Below, one piece after another: positions 12,331 to 23,377 of a DNA stretch of 64,000 bases. This DNA comes from Vermamoeba vermiformis (Eukaryota > Tubulinea > Echinamoebida). The notes beneath the pieces were generated by a model. It did not search any database and was not told where the DNA came from. It saw only the letters and a list, made by a program, of their open reading frames with translations. The stretch is from positions 456,225-520,224 of the forward strand of contig JBEWZL010000244.1 in the NCBI GenBank assembly GCA_045837725.1. Reading direction: 5' to 3'. Every line of letters starts with the position of its first letter. The stretch's first letter is position 1. Position numbers and translations under genes: made by a program.

Positions 12331-12609
12331 CTAGTTTAGTAACATAGCAAGTTGCAGCAAGTTGCTACATAAATCCACACAGCGATGCACGTTATCAATA
12401 CTGGATACCAGTGCGCTGCCGTTGTACGTAATCAGTCTCGATCCATTGGAGAACCAGCCATTCACCCAGCAACAATACCGTGGCAGAAGTATCAAGCTCT
12501 GATGACTTTTACGGACGAGATGATAGCTGCTAATGCCCAGACGATATGACCTAAATACTCGGTAAATTTGAACGCCGTTAAATAAAAATTCTACCGCCAT
12601 AAGACTCAC
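12331..12609 (-). CDS. Unidentified open frame (92 codons)
   Basis: Open frame from ATG 12609 to TAG 12331 on the minus strand, with middle text NGWFSNGSRLITYNGSALVS and a hydrophobic end LCSNLLQLAMLLN. It has no recognised motif or clear upstream exon. It could be the 3' exon of a small gene or a chance frame. Confidence 0.25.
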   Translation of the reverse strand: MSLMAVEFLFNGVQIYRVFRSYRLGISSYHLVRKSHQSLILLPRYCCWVNGWFSNGSRLITYNGSALVSSIDNVHRCVDLCSNLLQLAMLLN

Positions 12610-12828
12610 TTGTTTATTACAGGGCTTGTCACTGTTCGACTTCGCTCTGATGGTTCATCCTCTCCTCGCGTTTGATTGATGCTGCTTCTCCAAGCTAGTT
12701 TAAACAACAAGTACAAAGTCTGCTACAGTGGCTTCTGCTGTAGGAGAATCAGCCGTTTACACGAGCCAATTACATTGTGATCACTCCTCTGAATTTTGTG
12801 TTGAAGTGGAAAAATATTTTTTCGGGGG

Positions 12829-12947
<119 letters not shown>

Positions 12948-12949
12948 CG

Positions 12950-14051
12950 ATAGCAATGCATTTCCTAATTAGTACTTCAGACCCACAACAACGCGCGACA
13001 CTCGACTCGTTGCTGCATCGAATCCACCTGCAGCTGAGTGGCGGTGGCACGCACGACGTGAACGACAAGACCAAGTCACACGCGTACGTGCATCGCATTG
13101 TCCATCCATTCTGGGCGGGCCAACAAATTGCTTGACGCCGAAAACAGTAAGCAATCTAAAAATATGTAAGTACAAAGCGAATGTACTTATTATTATCGCT
13201 AATAGGCGGTGCTGGTGCCGTTACATTCGAATTGCTCGTTTGTCCTTGATTGGTCTCGTGTCTTGGTGCTTCTACACCGTAAGTAACAAAAATTGAATTT
13301 AAATCGTAGCATACAAGTCTGGGTTCCTATAATTGGATTTTTAAAGTTTACAACGAATTAGACATCGAATTTTCGGTTCGTGTCCAACGCGCTCTTTTAA
13401 CGTAATTTGATAAAAATAGGCATTCGGCTTGTCGTTCTTCCCTGTCGGTATGATCAGAGGCCGTCGTCATTTGATGGACGAGAAGTGTCAGTACGATGAG
13501 AAAGCTGAAGACGCACGTGAGAAGGTCAAGTTTATCGATGACAAAAGAAGTCCAGACGTGACCAACAAGACCGTGAAAAGTTGTTGCGCCGTGAAAGGTT
13601 AGTAGACTATTCACGTATTACTGGGCACTATAGTACTAGTTCAGTAGCGCTCTTTACTTTCGTTCTGCAGATTCCAGCATTATTTAATTGTTCTAACTTT
13701 AGAGCACTGAGCCGTCGTGCGGATAGTGTCGAAGAGTCGGGTTGCTGCTACAAATGCTTGCAATGGTAGCGTCCTTTGACCTTTATCTTCGGCCTCATCT
13801 TTTTGCTCGTCACTCTGTTGATTGTCATGTCGACTGTTTTGACCGCCTTGGACGAGATTTTGAACTCATTCTGTAGGTCAAGTGGAGCTTCATTTTGTCG
13901 CATCCTCAGATCCTCAAGCCCAAACGACTCCAAATGGTGCTCAATTGAGTGGGCACGCAATCAGTCTCCTCGACAGAATCGAAGTTGCACAAGGTACGCT
14001 CAGTCATATTTTGCTGGAGATCTGAAGTCAGTACAATCGGTGCTGCACTGA
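12950..14051 (+). pseudogene. LMBD1-like (LMBR1 domain) membrane protein gene, decayed
   Basis: Exon pieces with normal splice sites resemble the middle of LMBD1, the lysosomal protein that escorts cobalamin export. The first piece ends IARLSLIGLVSWCFYT, followed by AFGLSFFPVGMIRGRR, a charged coil (LMDEKCQYDEKAEDAREKVK), then DREKLLRRERALSRRADSV, then CLQW-stop-RPLTFIFGLIFLLV with the helix LLIVMSTVLTALDEILNSFC. The frame shifts near 13540, TAG lies in frame at 13767-13769 exactly where W-K/R-RPL is conserved, and the following part (FILSHPQILKPKRLQ) breaks again. N- and C-terminal parts are not found. Introns are retained, so it is not a processed copy. Several independent lesions make true decay likely. 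A 59-codon open frame at the 5' side (12957-13134) may or may not belong. Confidence 0.6.
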
Positions 14052-14103
14052 ATTTTATTGGCTAGTTGGAAGCTTCTTCCAACTACATCTTCATAATACC
14101 AAT

Positions 14104-16110
14104 TCATACAAGCAATTCTAGAAACAGTACAAGCAATACTGCTCCAAGAGTAAATGTGCTGGTGATCCTGCTAACGCCTGATACTGTTGTTGAAGGGCTA
14201 GTTGGCTCTGGGAGGACCACAATTGTGGGAGGCATGGGCTGATAGGGTGGAGGAGCAATGCCTGCAAGCCAACATTAATCAACATCAGATTCAAATATTT
14301 TTATGATGACTTACCTGATTTGGCTGAATCAATGAGCAGGTATAGCTCAGAGCCAATTCCCAAATCAGCTCCATCAGATCCAATGCCTTTCCAAGGACTG
14401 CTACTTTGAAGAAGCCACTTATTGTCAAAATTCACATCTGCAACTGTGGCAAGTTGAAATGTATTGCTTGGTGGATTCTGATCAGTGCCAATGAGTCCAT
14501 TGTGAAATAAATACTGATCCCCTAAGTACTGCTTAAGAATGGATGTACTATCCTTGTCAAAGCCAGTGTCATAGTCAGTAAAATCACCAGTAATTGCTCG
14601 AGTTTTGCCGAAGAAGATGTTGTCCTTGAAGTTAACATATTGTTTTGGTGCTTTGCTAGACAACAGTACTGTACTGTGCCTGTTGATGGTACTGTTTTCA
14701 CGTGGAATGAATGTGTTGTGAATGAAGTCGACGAATAAATTATCGTGATGTAATCCAATCACTCGATTAGCTTCAATTATATCCAAGAATAAATTGTTTC
14801 GAACCAAAATTCTTTGTGCACGTGAAATTGTTGTGTCGAAGAAAAAAGGTTGGTTCTTGTCAGTGGTCTGATAGGGAGGAAACCAAGATAGGCATTTTGA
14901 GCAGATGATCAATCCTATTGCAAGGTGTTAATGCATTCAAACAAGCTCGACAGTTAATACCTCCAGCACAGTTTTGAATTGTGTTGTTGCTGACAATGAT
15001 GTCCTGCACAATTGCACTGGGATTTATTCCAGGCACCCAGCCAGGGAGCAATGGATTGGCAACTGATAGAATAACAGCAGAGTGCAGAGAATTTTCTACA
15101 ATTCATTATCAATAAGCAATACTTGAATGGGTATGACGTACCAAGAACATTGCCATCTACCAGTACACGTTCGGCGTTTGAGAGTTGTACTAAGGGATAG
15201 GGTTTCCATGAGTCATCCCAAGTGGTCAATTTTGTCAATACATTTCCTCGAATTTCAATATCTGTAGCTACTTCGAATGAGCCTGCAAACACGTTGTATC
15301 CAGAGCTGGCAATGAAATTGTTTACAACACGAATCACGGAGCCCGCCTTCACTTCAATGCCCATGCTAGCTGTAATTGCAATGAGACAAAGTTCTCAAGT
15401 TATCTGCGTACCTCCACGGAAGAGCAGCTCCTCAAAATGTGAATTTACCACTCCAATCCAGTCTCCAGCAATGATTATACCCTTCTTGATGTTATTAATT
15501 GCAGTACCGGACATGTAGCATTGATCAATAATGATGTGCGATGGCAACGATTCTCCGGATGAAATTGTAGTGTTGTCGCTGCCATACACACCAATGTGTA
15601 CGATGCTCGGGGCCGTAGATCCAGCGCTGCGGAACTCAACTCCGCGTATTCTGTAGTACGAAGCACCAGGAGCAACACTAAGTACGAGTCCATTTGCTTG
15701 CAGTTGCGGGAGTACCACGTTGGCTGGATTTAGGCGAGTGTTCGGTGAAGGAAGCGAACTGACATCTTTAATACGAATTGTAATATAACTACCAGCGTTG
15801 TTCTTGTTTGGCAAAATAAATGGACTGCCATTCGCCGTTGAATACACTTGCCCAGGATCGAGGCAAATTACGTCTCCTGGATTCGATGAGATTAAAAATA
15901 ACTATCGAATATTCGTTTACCTGGTACTGCGCTTTCAATTGCGGATGAGAGTGCTCCTGGGGATGATAGAGGATTTATGGTGCATTCCGCGCTATCCGAA
16001 TTGGTTTCGAATAAATTCTCAGGCTGCTTCGGAACGAAAAATTCGGCCCGACAAATGTACGCAAGGCAGAATAAACTGATGGCCAGCCGAATTGCGCTGG
16101 AAGAGTTCAT
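14104..16110 (-). CDS. Secreted parallel beta-helix protein with C-terminal anchor
   Basis: Starts at ATG 16110 with signal peptide MNSSSAIRLAISLFCLAY. Exons join through P-G-DVICLDPGQVYS. The body has the repeated Asn/Ile pattern of right-handed beta-helix (pectin-lyase-like) folds: GVVNSHFEELLF, VIRVVNNFIASSGYNV, IEIRGNVLTKL, ILVRNNLFLDI, IHNTFIPREN and FKDNIFFGKT. The last exon (14104-14259) encodes a Pro/Thr/Ser-rich linker, then FTLGAVLLVLFLELLV*, a GPI signal or C-terminal membrane helix. This suggests a cell-surface, perhaps glycan-binding or glycan-cutting protein; no catalytic residues can be assigned. The frame breaks once near 14925-14935 between NALTPCN and PPYQTTDKNQPFFF with no intron to explain it. 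Confidence 0.78.
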
Positions 16111-16295
16111 TCGTGGACTTGTGGTAATTATGACAACGTTTGTTTATAAAAACAGAACATTTTTGGACTGCGTAACAGAAAACTTAAGCGAAATTTACAC
16201 TGCGGTACCAAGGACCCGCTGTCTAAAGTTATTTATAGATTCCGCTTTTTCCGTCCGCTTATTTTATGCAATTTCAATTCATGACCACGTTGCAG
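16111..16295. promoter_or_regulatory. Short bidirectional promoter between two secreted-protein genes
   Basis: Only 185 nt separate the two divergent start codons (16110 and 16296), so regulation of the pair may be shared. No specific box is identified. Confidence 0.4.
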
Positions 16296-18706
16296 ATGCG
16301 GCAAGTTATGCGATCTGTAATTAATCCAACGGTAGGAAATTCGTATAATTACTTTATTCGCTTCTACTTATAGTCTTTCAAATAGATTCTGTTCTTCGGC
16401 TTAATATCGGCGATATTTTGTCAGCCGCAGTTCACTAAATTGCGGATTCAAAGTGTTGAATTGGCGATGTATCCACATGGAATTCGCGTTCCGTATTCTG
16501 GCCAGTTGGAATCCGTTTCGTTTAGCGCCGGAGGACCCTTTTCGTGCGATTATGGCATCGGTCCGGAGCCTAATTCAGTTTGGATAAGAATTAACGGTGG
16601 ATTAACTACAGTCACCGATTATCTTGCTCCAGACACGTACGAAGGTTGTCAAGGCATCTTTCGCATTGGTGGTCAAGATTATCCTTTTTCAGTAGAGTTG
16701 ACAGTACATCACGGGGCGGCAGTTTCCGTTACAAATAACGCGGGAGTGGAGGACGCAGATTTGCCGCATTGTCAGCCTAAATCAGACAAACCACGAGTGT
16801 TTTATAGCGAGAATTGCCAAGAATCAGATTTGCGACCTGGTGGCTCCTTCAACATGCCTCAAATTGGCGGTAGCTACCGCGATTCTTTTGGCACAAACAT
16901 TCGCGTTCTTACGTACGGATCTGGCAACCACTACGCATCCATAACTCCTTTTAACCTGGACGAGACTCTTGTGCTGCTAGAGGATGCAATATACAGGGTG
17001 GCAGACGGCGTTAAGATGTACACTTACAAGCCCGACAACGTTTGTGGCCCTCAGTGTTGGTTCGACTTTGTTCCAGGGTATACCAACACCCTCACGTGCT
17101 ATGATGAGACTTTACCGATCTACGGAGGAAATGCTAGAATCATGCGCTACACCTTGCCTGATACGTGCGAGAGCCCACCTTGTGCAATTGACAGCGGCGT
17201 CGAGATATACAAAGCACCCGCGCCGTACAACCAACTCACAAAGGGCGGCACTTCGGGGCCCACGACTGATGGTTGGAATGTGTGGGGAGAGTCTACATGG
17301 ATAGGTACCGAACAGCAGTACATCTGGCGAATCTGCGCTGCTAACCTGGCAGTTCCGCCAGGCATGGTAAACCCTATTTGCTACTCGGACTTCAAAGGGC
17401 GAACAGGAATGGATTCGTTTGACTACGTGACAATAAGTAAGAGCTTTGACAAGTTTGGTATCCGACACATTCTTGCGGCGAGTGCAGATCCGACTGCTGG
17501 AGTTTTTGCCTTTTCGAAAGGAGATTCAGAGCTGACTTTCTACAGTAATGGGCTAGTACGAGGCGATTTCTTTAATAACCGTCGTATGCGTCCAAAATGC
17601 GAAGATGGTGTAGAGGACGTCAACTTCTGCATGAGAACTCCTCACGGAGACACCCTCACTGCAGACGGCAATTCGTACTTTGTAGGTGATGGAGGGCCAC
17701 AAATTCCGTATGGCGGGGGACCTAATTCTTGGCGTCTATCAGGCGCTCGACCTGAAGAAGATGGAGGCAAGAAGTGGTACGTGGATGAAGAGCTCGGTGG
17801 GGGTCAGCAATATCTCGGAGGTTTTGGTGGCTACCTTGGCTGCGCTCTTTTCTCTCCGATCTGCGTTACAACGGATTACAGTCTGTCTAGAGCCCCCACT
17901 GGTCTCGGAGGCTCTCCTAGTTCCTGTTCCGGCGGTGTGTGCACTCTTCGCACAAGTTCCGATCACACGTTTTCAGTTGGTCAAGAGATTCTGATTGGAG
18001 CAAACACAGTCGGAATAACTCCGGGAACGGTAGCAACAATAGCTAGCGTACCTAGCTCAACATCTCTTACGTTTTCAAGCTCGGTAGTTGGCGAGGGAAA
18101 TAGCGGATGGATTATTCTTAACCAGAAACTTGATTCCAATCCCGGAAATGAGTTGGCAGTAGTTCGCAAATTTGGCAGCCTTGGCGTTCAAATACACAGA
18201 TTTGCCGATGTTCGTACAGTGTCATATTTTGGATATGGCGATTATCCCAAGCCTTGCATATCGCCCAGCGGACGCTACGTTCTTTGGGGAGCCAACAACG
18301 GTATTCCAGGAGTGGGGTACGCGCTGATCGCAGAAACTGGACTCGGCACGCCTCCAACTTCTTCTCATTTCAACTCTTCTGACACCTCCGTATCCGTTCA
18401 ACCCTCATCCTCGGAGTTACAATTCACTCTGAACATACCAGATCCAACCAAGACTTGCACATTGCGAGTTTCCGAAAACATCAGTTTGCGAGGAGGCAAC
18501 TTGAAGACACAGTCTGTGCCATCCGGATCGTCGCAACAAACCCTTACGGTCAGCGGCCTTCAAAGTGGCACCCAGCATTATTGGAGAGCGCAGTGTGGAG
18601 TCCACATTGCCGCAGGAACGGTAAATACCTTGTAATAGTACTGTTCGGTAAACTGGTATTTTGCGTCGAGAAAATTGTTGTTTAGAAGCCCACGTTTGAT
18701 AAATAA
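16296..18706 (+). CDS. Large secreted cysteine-rich protein with FnIII-like end
   Basis: I place the start at ATG 16296: exon 1 encodes MRQVMRSVINPT, intron 16332-16385, then ILFFGLISAIFC completes a signal peptide. The long exon (16386-18618) encodes about 740 residues with many paired cysteines and Gly/Pro-rich beta-type sequence. A last small intron (18619-18685) gives the end KPTFDK* at 18706; reading through instead would stop at 18635. The C-terminal about 80 residues (SVSVQPSSSELQFTLNIP ... LQSGTQHYWRAQC) look like a fibronectin-III-type beta sandwich. The middle (residues about 40-600) belongs to no family I recognise. Probably extracellular or cell-wall located, paired with the divergent beta-helix gene. 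Confidence 0.72.
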
Positions 18707-19278
18707 ACAATGCCTTGTCATTAAAGGCTTATTAATGTGTGTCCCTACAAGGCTAAGCTGAAATCAAGGAACGGCGGTGGTTCCAACAAAAAATACAATT
18801 TGAATTTTTTTGTCCGTTACAGATCAAGTGCACGCTTCACGAGATAAACAAAGTAATAGATGTATGCATCACGGTCCATTTGCTATAAGAAGCTGAAGCA
18901 CTTCTTGTCAAAACCAAACGTAAAACAAAGCAGATGTTTGCAACGGAGGTGGAAAGCGACAGGTTCGATACACAATTCCAGAAATAATTTAACAAAATTA
19001 ATGGAGAATTATCATGAATTATAGAGGCTGCTAAACGTGTTTCTAAACGAGATGCAGAATTATTGTCAATGTCACTCGCAGAGGTAATCAAACCAGTTAG
19101 TTCCGCCTAAATACAATCAAATTATATTATTTAATGACGATTATTGGTACTTATATATTATTTGGACGATATGCAGTGGATAAGCTGTATGATCACGACT
19201 CGAACCACTGGTCGTCCTTATACGCACTAATAATGATCTATTAATTGTATATATTCACCTACATAATATTTTATATCT
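18707..19278. other. Intergenic stretch with two exon-like minus-strand pieces
   Basis: On the minus strand, a piece after a good acceptor near 19110 reads AELTGLITSASDIDNNSASR, and another after TTCTTATAG (near 18895) reads QMDRDAYIYYFVYLVKRALD and then a stop near 18819. They look coding but cannot be joined into a gene with a start. This may be a small gene or a remnant. The GatA promoter must lie at the right edge. Confidence 0.3.
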
Positions 19279-22040
19279 TTGGTATTGACATCCGTTTCGA
19301 AGGCACGAGATGCGCTGTTGGATGGCAAAACTACATCCAAAGAGCTCGTGGAAGCTAGTCTCCGCATGATTGAACGCACTCAACCATTATACAACCACTA
19401 TATATCCGTACAAAAGGAGCAAAGCCTTAAAGCCGCAGATGAGTTCGACCAAAAAAGATTAAAAGGTACACATTAATCTCGAAAAGTTGAGCTTCCATAA
19501 TCTTCGTCTAGAACAAAACATTTAAATTTTTTTATTTGTTTATCTCATGTCTAACACATGCCACAGGGCATAAAGTAGGGCGTTTGGCTGGCTTGCCTAT
19601 CGCGGTCAAAGACAACTTTGCCGTAAAAGACACGCCGACAACATGCGCCTCGAAAATGTTGCAAAGTAAGTCAGAGTTACCCTAAATACGACTATATATC
19701 ATATATATATGTTATATATAATATACTACTATTATAATGCAGTACGAGCTATTGGCCATAATTTCGGCATATTATTTGTTATCGACTTTATACCTTTAAT
19801 ACGATTAAATGGCCGGCTGTTTGACCTCTTATTTGTAGACTTCATCGCGCCATATGACGCAACAGTAGTGGACAGATTAAAGCAGCAAGGCGGCATTATG
19901 TTGGGCAAAACAAACATGGACGAGTTCGCCATGGGGTATGTCTCGCCTAAACACATAAATCAACGGCTAAACTCATGCGTGGAATGCTTCTACCTCGTGC
20001 TAATACTCGCTTGTACAGGTCAGACACGATTTACTCGGTCAACGGCCCCACGATCAATCCGTGGTCCACGGCCGAGAAGAAGTATGTCGCGGGTGGTTCA
20101 TCTGGTGGCAGCGCTGTGGCAGTCGCAAGTCACACGTGCTATGGGTAAGACGACTACGTAGACCTCGTTAACGCTGTCTAGAGTATACTTTTGACATTTT
20201 CGTGCTCGGTCTTTTACGCCTGGCACGACCCATTCATGAACGGAGAAAAGATGCAAATTTTTTCTTTTTGAATGGCACAGAAGTACTTTATAGCCTTAGC
20301 AAATAATATAACACGTATACTTTCTATAATAAGGAGAAATCTCTAACTGACTTGTTTTGGACAGAGCTTTAGGATCGGATACGGGTGGATCGGTCAGACT
20401 GCCAGCAAGCTTCACTGGTTTAGTAGGCTTGAAGCCTAGTTATGGCCGCACGAGTAGATATGGTTTGGTTGCATATGGATCGAGTTTGGACTGCCCCGCT
20501 CTCTTCAGTAAAACTGTCCAAGATTCGGCGATCTTGCTCGGTAAGTCATAGTTCGAAGGGACGCGTCATAGTTGTCCAAATTAACTATGACACAATCCGA
20601 GACTTACATGTGTATTCCAGATGTTATTTCCGGCGAAGATCCGTTAGATTCAACATCCGTTCCCGCTAAAGCAGAGACCCAATTCGAAAATAACCTTAAG
20701 AATGTGAAAGACCTTCGCGGTGTGCGCGTAGGAATTCCATCGGTAAGTATATTGCGTGCTAAGCACTATGAATCTTTGATCTCGAACAAGTAGCATCCAG
20801 CTACGTCTTTTACCTATCATTTACTGAATATCCATCGTGCAAAACATTTATTATTACATTCCTTACCGTTGTCAACAGGAATACAACGTAGCAGAGCTAT
20901 CGGACGACATCCGGCAGTACTGGAAGGACGGCGCGAGTTGGCTGAAGTCACATGGCGCTGAACTCGTAGAAGTATCATTACCTCACACAAACCTCGTAAG
21001 TGATGACGATCTATAAGCACTTAAAGGCCAGAACAATGCCATGAAACTTTGTGCCAATCTGACACGATCTTTAGGCACTTTCGGCTTACTATATAATTGC
21101 ACCGGCTGAGGCTAGCTCTAACTTGGCCCGATACGATGGCGTTCGATATGGTAAGTGACCACTCGTTGCGTGTTATACGTAATATTTGGTCTGCATCTGT
21201 GCGCGTGATCTGATGTCACTAATAGGTCACCGAACGCAAGAAGATTGTGCCACTATAAAAGAAATGATCACAAAATCAAGGACAGAAGGCTTTGGCTCTG
21301 AAGTTCAACGCCGCATTATTGTAGGAACATTTGCTCTATCGCGCAAGTAAGTTTCGGATGGCGGTTAACTTCGACTAACTGCGAAAATTAAATCAATAAT
21401 TTCTCGTGCGCTGTTATGTATTTAACTATTATACTAATAATTTATCCCAATAGATCTTATGAAAGCTATTACAAGAAAGCGCTGGAAATTCGAAGGCTCG
21501 TACTAAACGACTTTCAAGCGGTGTTCCGAAGCAAAGAAAATCCTTCAGGTGTTGATGTATTACTTGCCCCCACTGCCCCTAGCTCGGCAGGTGAGCTGAA
21601 GAATGCATTAGAGAAGACAAAACAAAATCCGGTTGATCTCTACTTGATGGATGTCATGACTATTCCCGCCAACATGGCCGGTAAGTTAAATAATTATTTT
21701 CGATGCGGACAGCACTAGTGAGTTTTCCGAACCCCAATCAGTAAATTTATTTAGCCATCCACGGAAATTGTTCCGAGAGAACAATTCTAAATTGCTAAAT
21801 AGGTTCAACGCGATCTAATTTTACGCTGCGATTCGCAATGCCAATCAATTCAATCTCCTCATATCTCGCTATTATTACATAGGAATTCCCGCAATGTCGG
21901 TGCCCTACCAACTTTCTACTGCGAATTTACCCGTCGGTCTACAGCTGATGGCGAATTACTTCGACGAAGATATGCTGTTCAAAGTTGGATCTATTTTGGA
22001 GAAGCCTTGGTCCAGGAAGAGCCCGACCATGCCAGAATAA
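19279..22040 (+). CDS. gatA: Glutamyl-tRNA(Gln) amidotransferase subunit A (amidase)
   Basis: About eleven exons encode an amidase-signature protein of GatA/QRSL1 type. The catalytic triad is visible: Lys in [10 protein letters not shown], Ser in [12 protein letters not shown] and Ser in [13 protein letters not shown]. Other matches are [52 protein letters not shown], the MTIPANMA / GIPAMSVP pair (split by an intron) and the end [17 protein letters not shown]. GatA makes Gln-tRNA(Gln) from Glu-tRNA(Gln) together with GatB and GatC, in mitochondria in eukaryotes. The true start is unresolved: the readable frame begins near 19279 without an ATG, so a first exon, probably a targeting peptide, lies upstream. 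The 22040 stop follows KSPTMPE. Confidence 0.9.
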
Positions 22041-23377
22041 ACGCCCAGAGTTCACACACGTAAGCGGAAAACTATGGAAAAGATTTAGCGCACGCTTTTG
22101 CAAACCGTAAAATTTATTTCCGACCAATCTCGGTATATATGATTCATAGATGGTTGTAAGACTGGAACGATTCATGTTCTAACCCGTTGCAAAGCGCGCA
22201 TTCAATCAATCGGCATTTGCCGAAACGAAAATTCTGATCGGATTTAATGGTCGCATATCAGCATTTTGAACTCCAATAACCTTCCATCTCACAATTTGGC
22301 CAAGTATATTAATCACATAGCCTAAATAAGTGGCGTATACTCAAGGGCAAGTTCCTTTGCCATATTTCAGTGAACATTAGCGCATTTCACTGAATGTGTG
22401 AACTGAATGATGCGTTGTTTGAAAATATAAGCCTTTCTTTCAAGCAACGGTCCGATATATTCTGGAAATGTCTTAACCTTATTAAGCTATCACTTCCCTC
22501 CCAACATGAGTCGAATAAGACTCCAGCGTGGGACTGAATCCACGCGAAAACGAATCATTTCAGAACAGCAATCATTACCGTTCTGAACGACATGATAGAT
22601 TTCCGTACCAGCATTCCAAAATAAGTATTCGTACCGACCGTAAAAGGTTGTCGTTGCATTTATCGTAGGTCGGTCACGCGCAACCAACTCAGTTCCACAT
22701 AAGGAAAAACATTTACTCTTTTTATCAAGAAAACTTATACGATAAATCGTTCGCAAGATTCTCTCGTTGAGATGCTCTTACATCATCATAATAACGATAC
22801 AGAAGTGCTTGATCCCAAAAAATTGTTGAAAGACAAAATTTCCGGATCTTACAGCATCGTAGCGATGTCACCTGACCTCATTAAACTACTGGCCGGGTAC
22901 GGCTGAATTCAACGCACTACAAAGCGAGAAAATGAGGTAGATAGTTGCTACTACCTGTCATTCATGTCACAAAAAATTGAACGAAAGAGTGTCTAAAACC
23001 GATTCACACCTGCTTGGATCTGACTTCAAACACCTCCGAAACAATGCCAAGCCATCAGGTATGCTCTTATCTACATCAATCAATTAGTTTTCAACGCAAA
23101 TCAGCTCTGCCGATAATTTAACACTTCGGATTTAGGTCGCGCAACTCACCGTGGGCATTAGATTGATAGAGAATACTATCCAGGCGATTGATGGAGATAT
23201 TAAATGCTTACTCTGAAGCAGTGGAACCATCACGTGCCTGTCATTTCGTCAGAAACAGATAAAAGCGCATGCACGAGAACAACTAATTGATTAAAAATTT
23301 AGTTGTGGTGAACACACGAGGGAAACAAACTTCAAGAGAAAAATATCAGTATCTCTTCTCACGTTTACGTATCAACA
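22041..23377. other. Long intergenic stretch, little supported
   Basis: About 1.3 kb without a convincing gene. It has an 88-codon minus-strand frame (22490-22756) with no family resemblance, and a 44-codon plus-strand frame from ATG 22772 to TGA 22906 (ends IVAMSPDLIKLLAGYG) with coding-like composition. Either could be a small gene; I would not call them. Confidence 0.3.

Noticed and set aside
22490-22756. 88-codon minus-strand frame
   Set aside because: No motif, no exon partner, no conservation information; kept only as a note in the intergenic entry.
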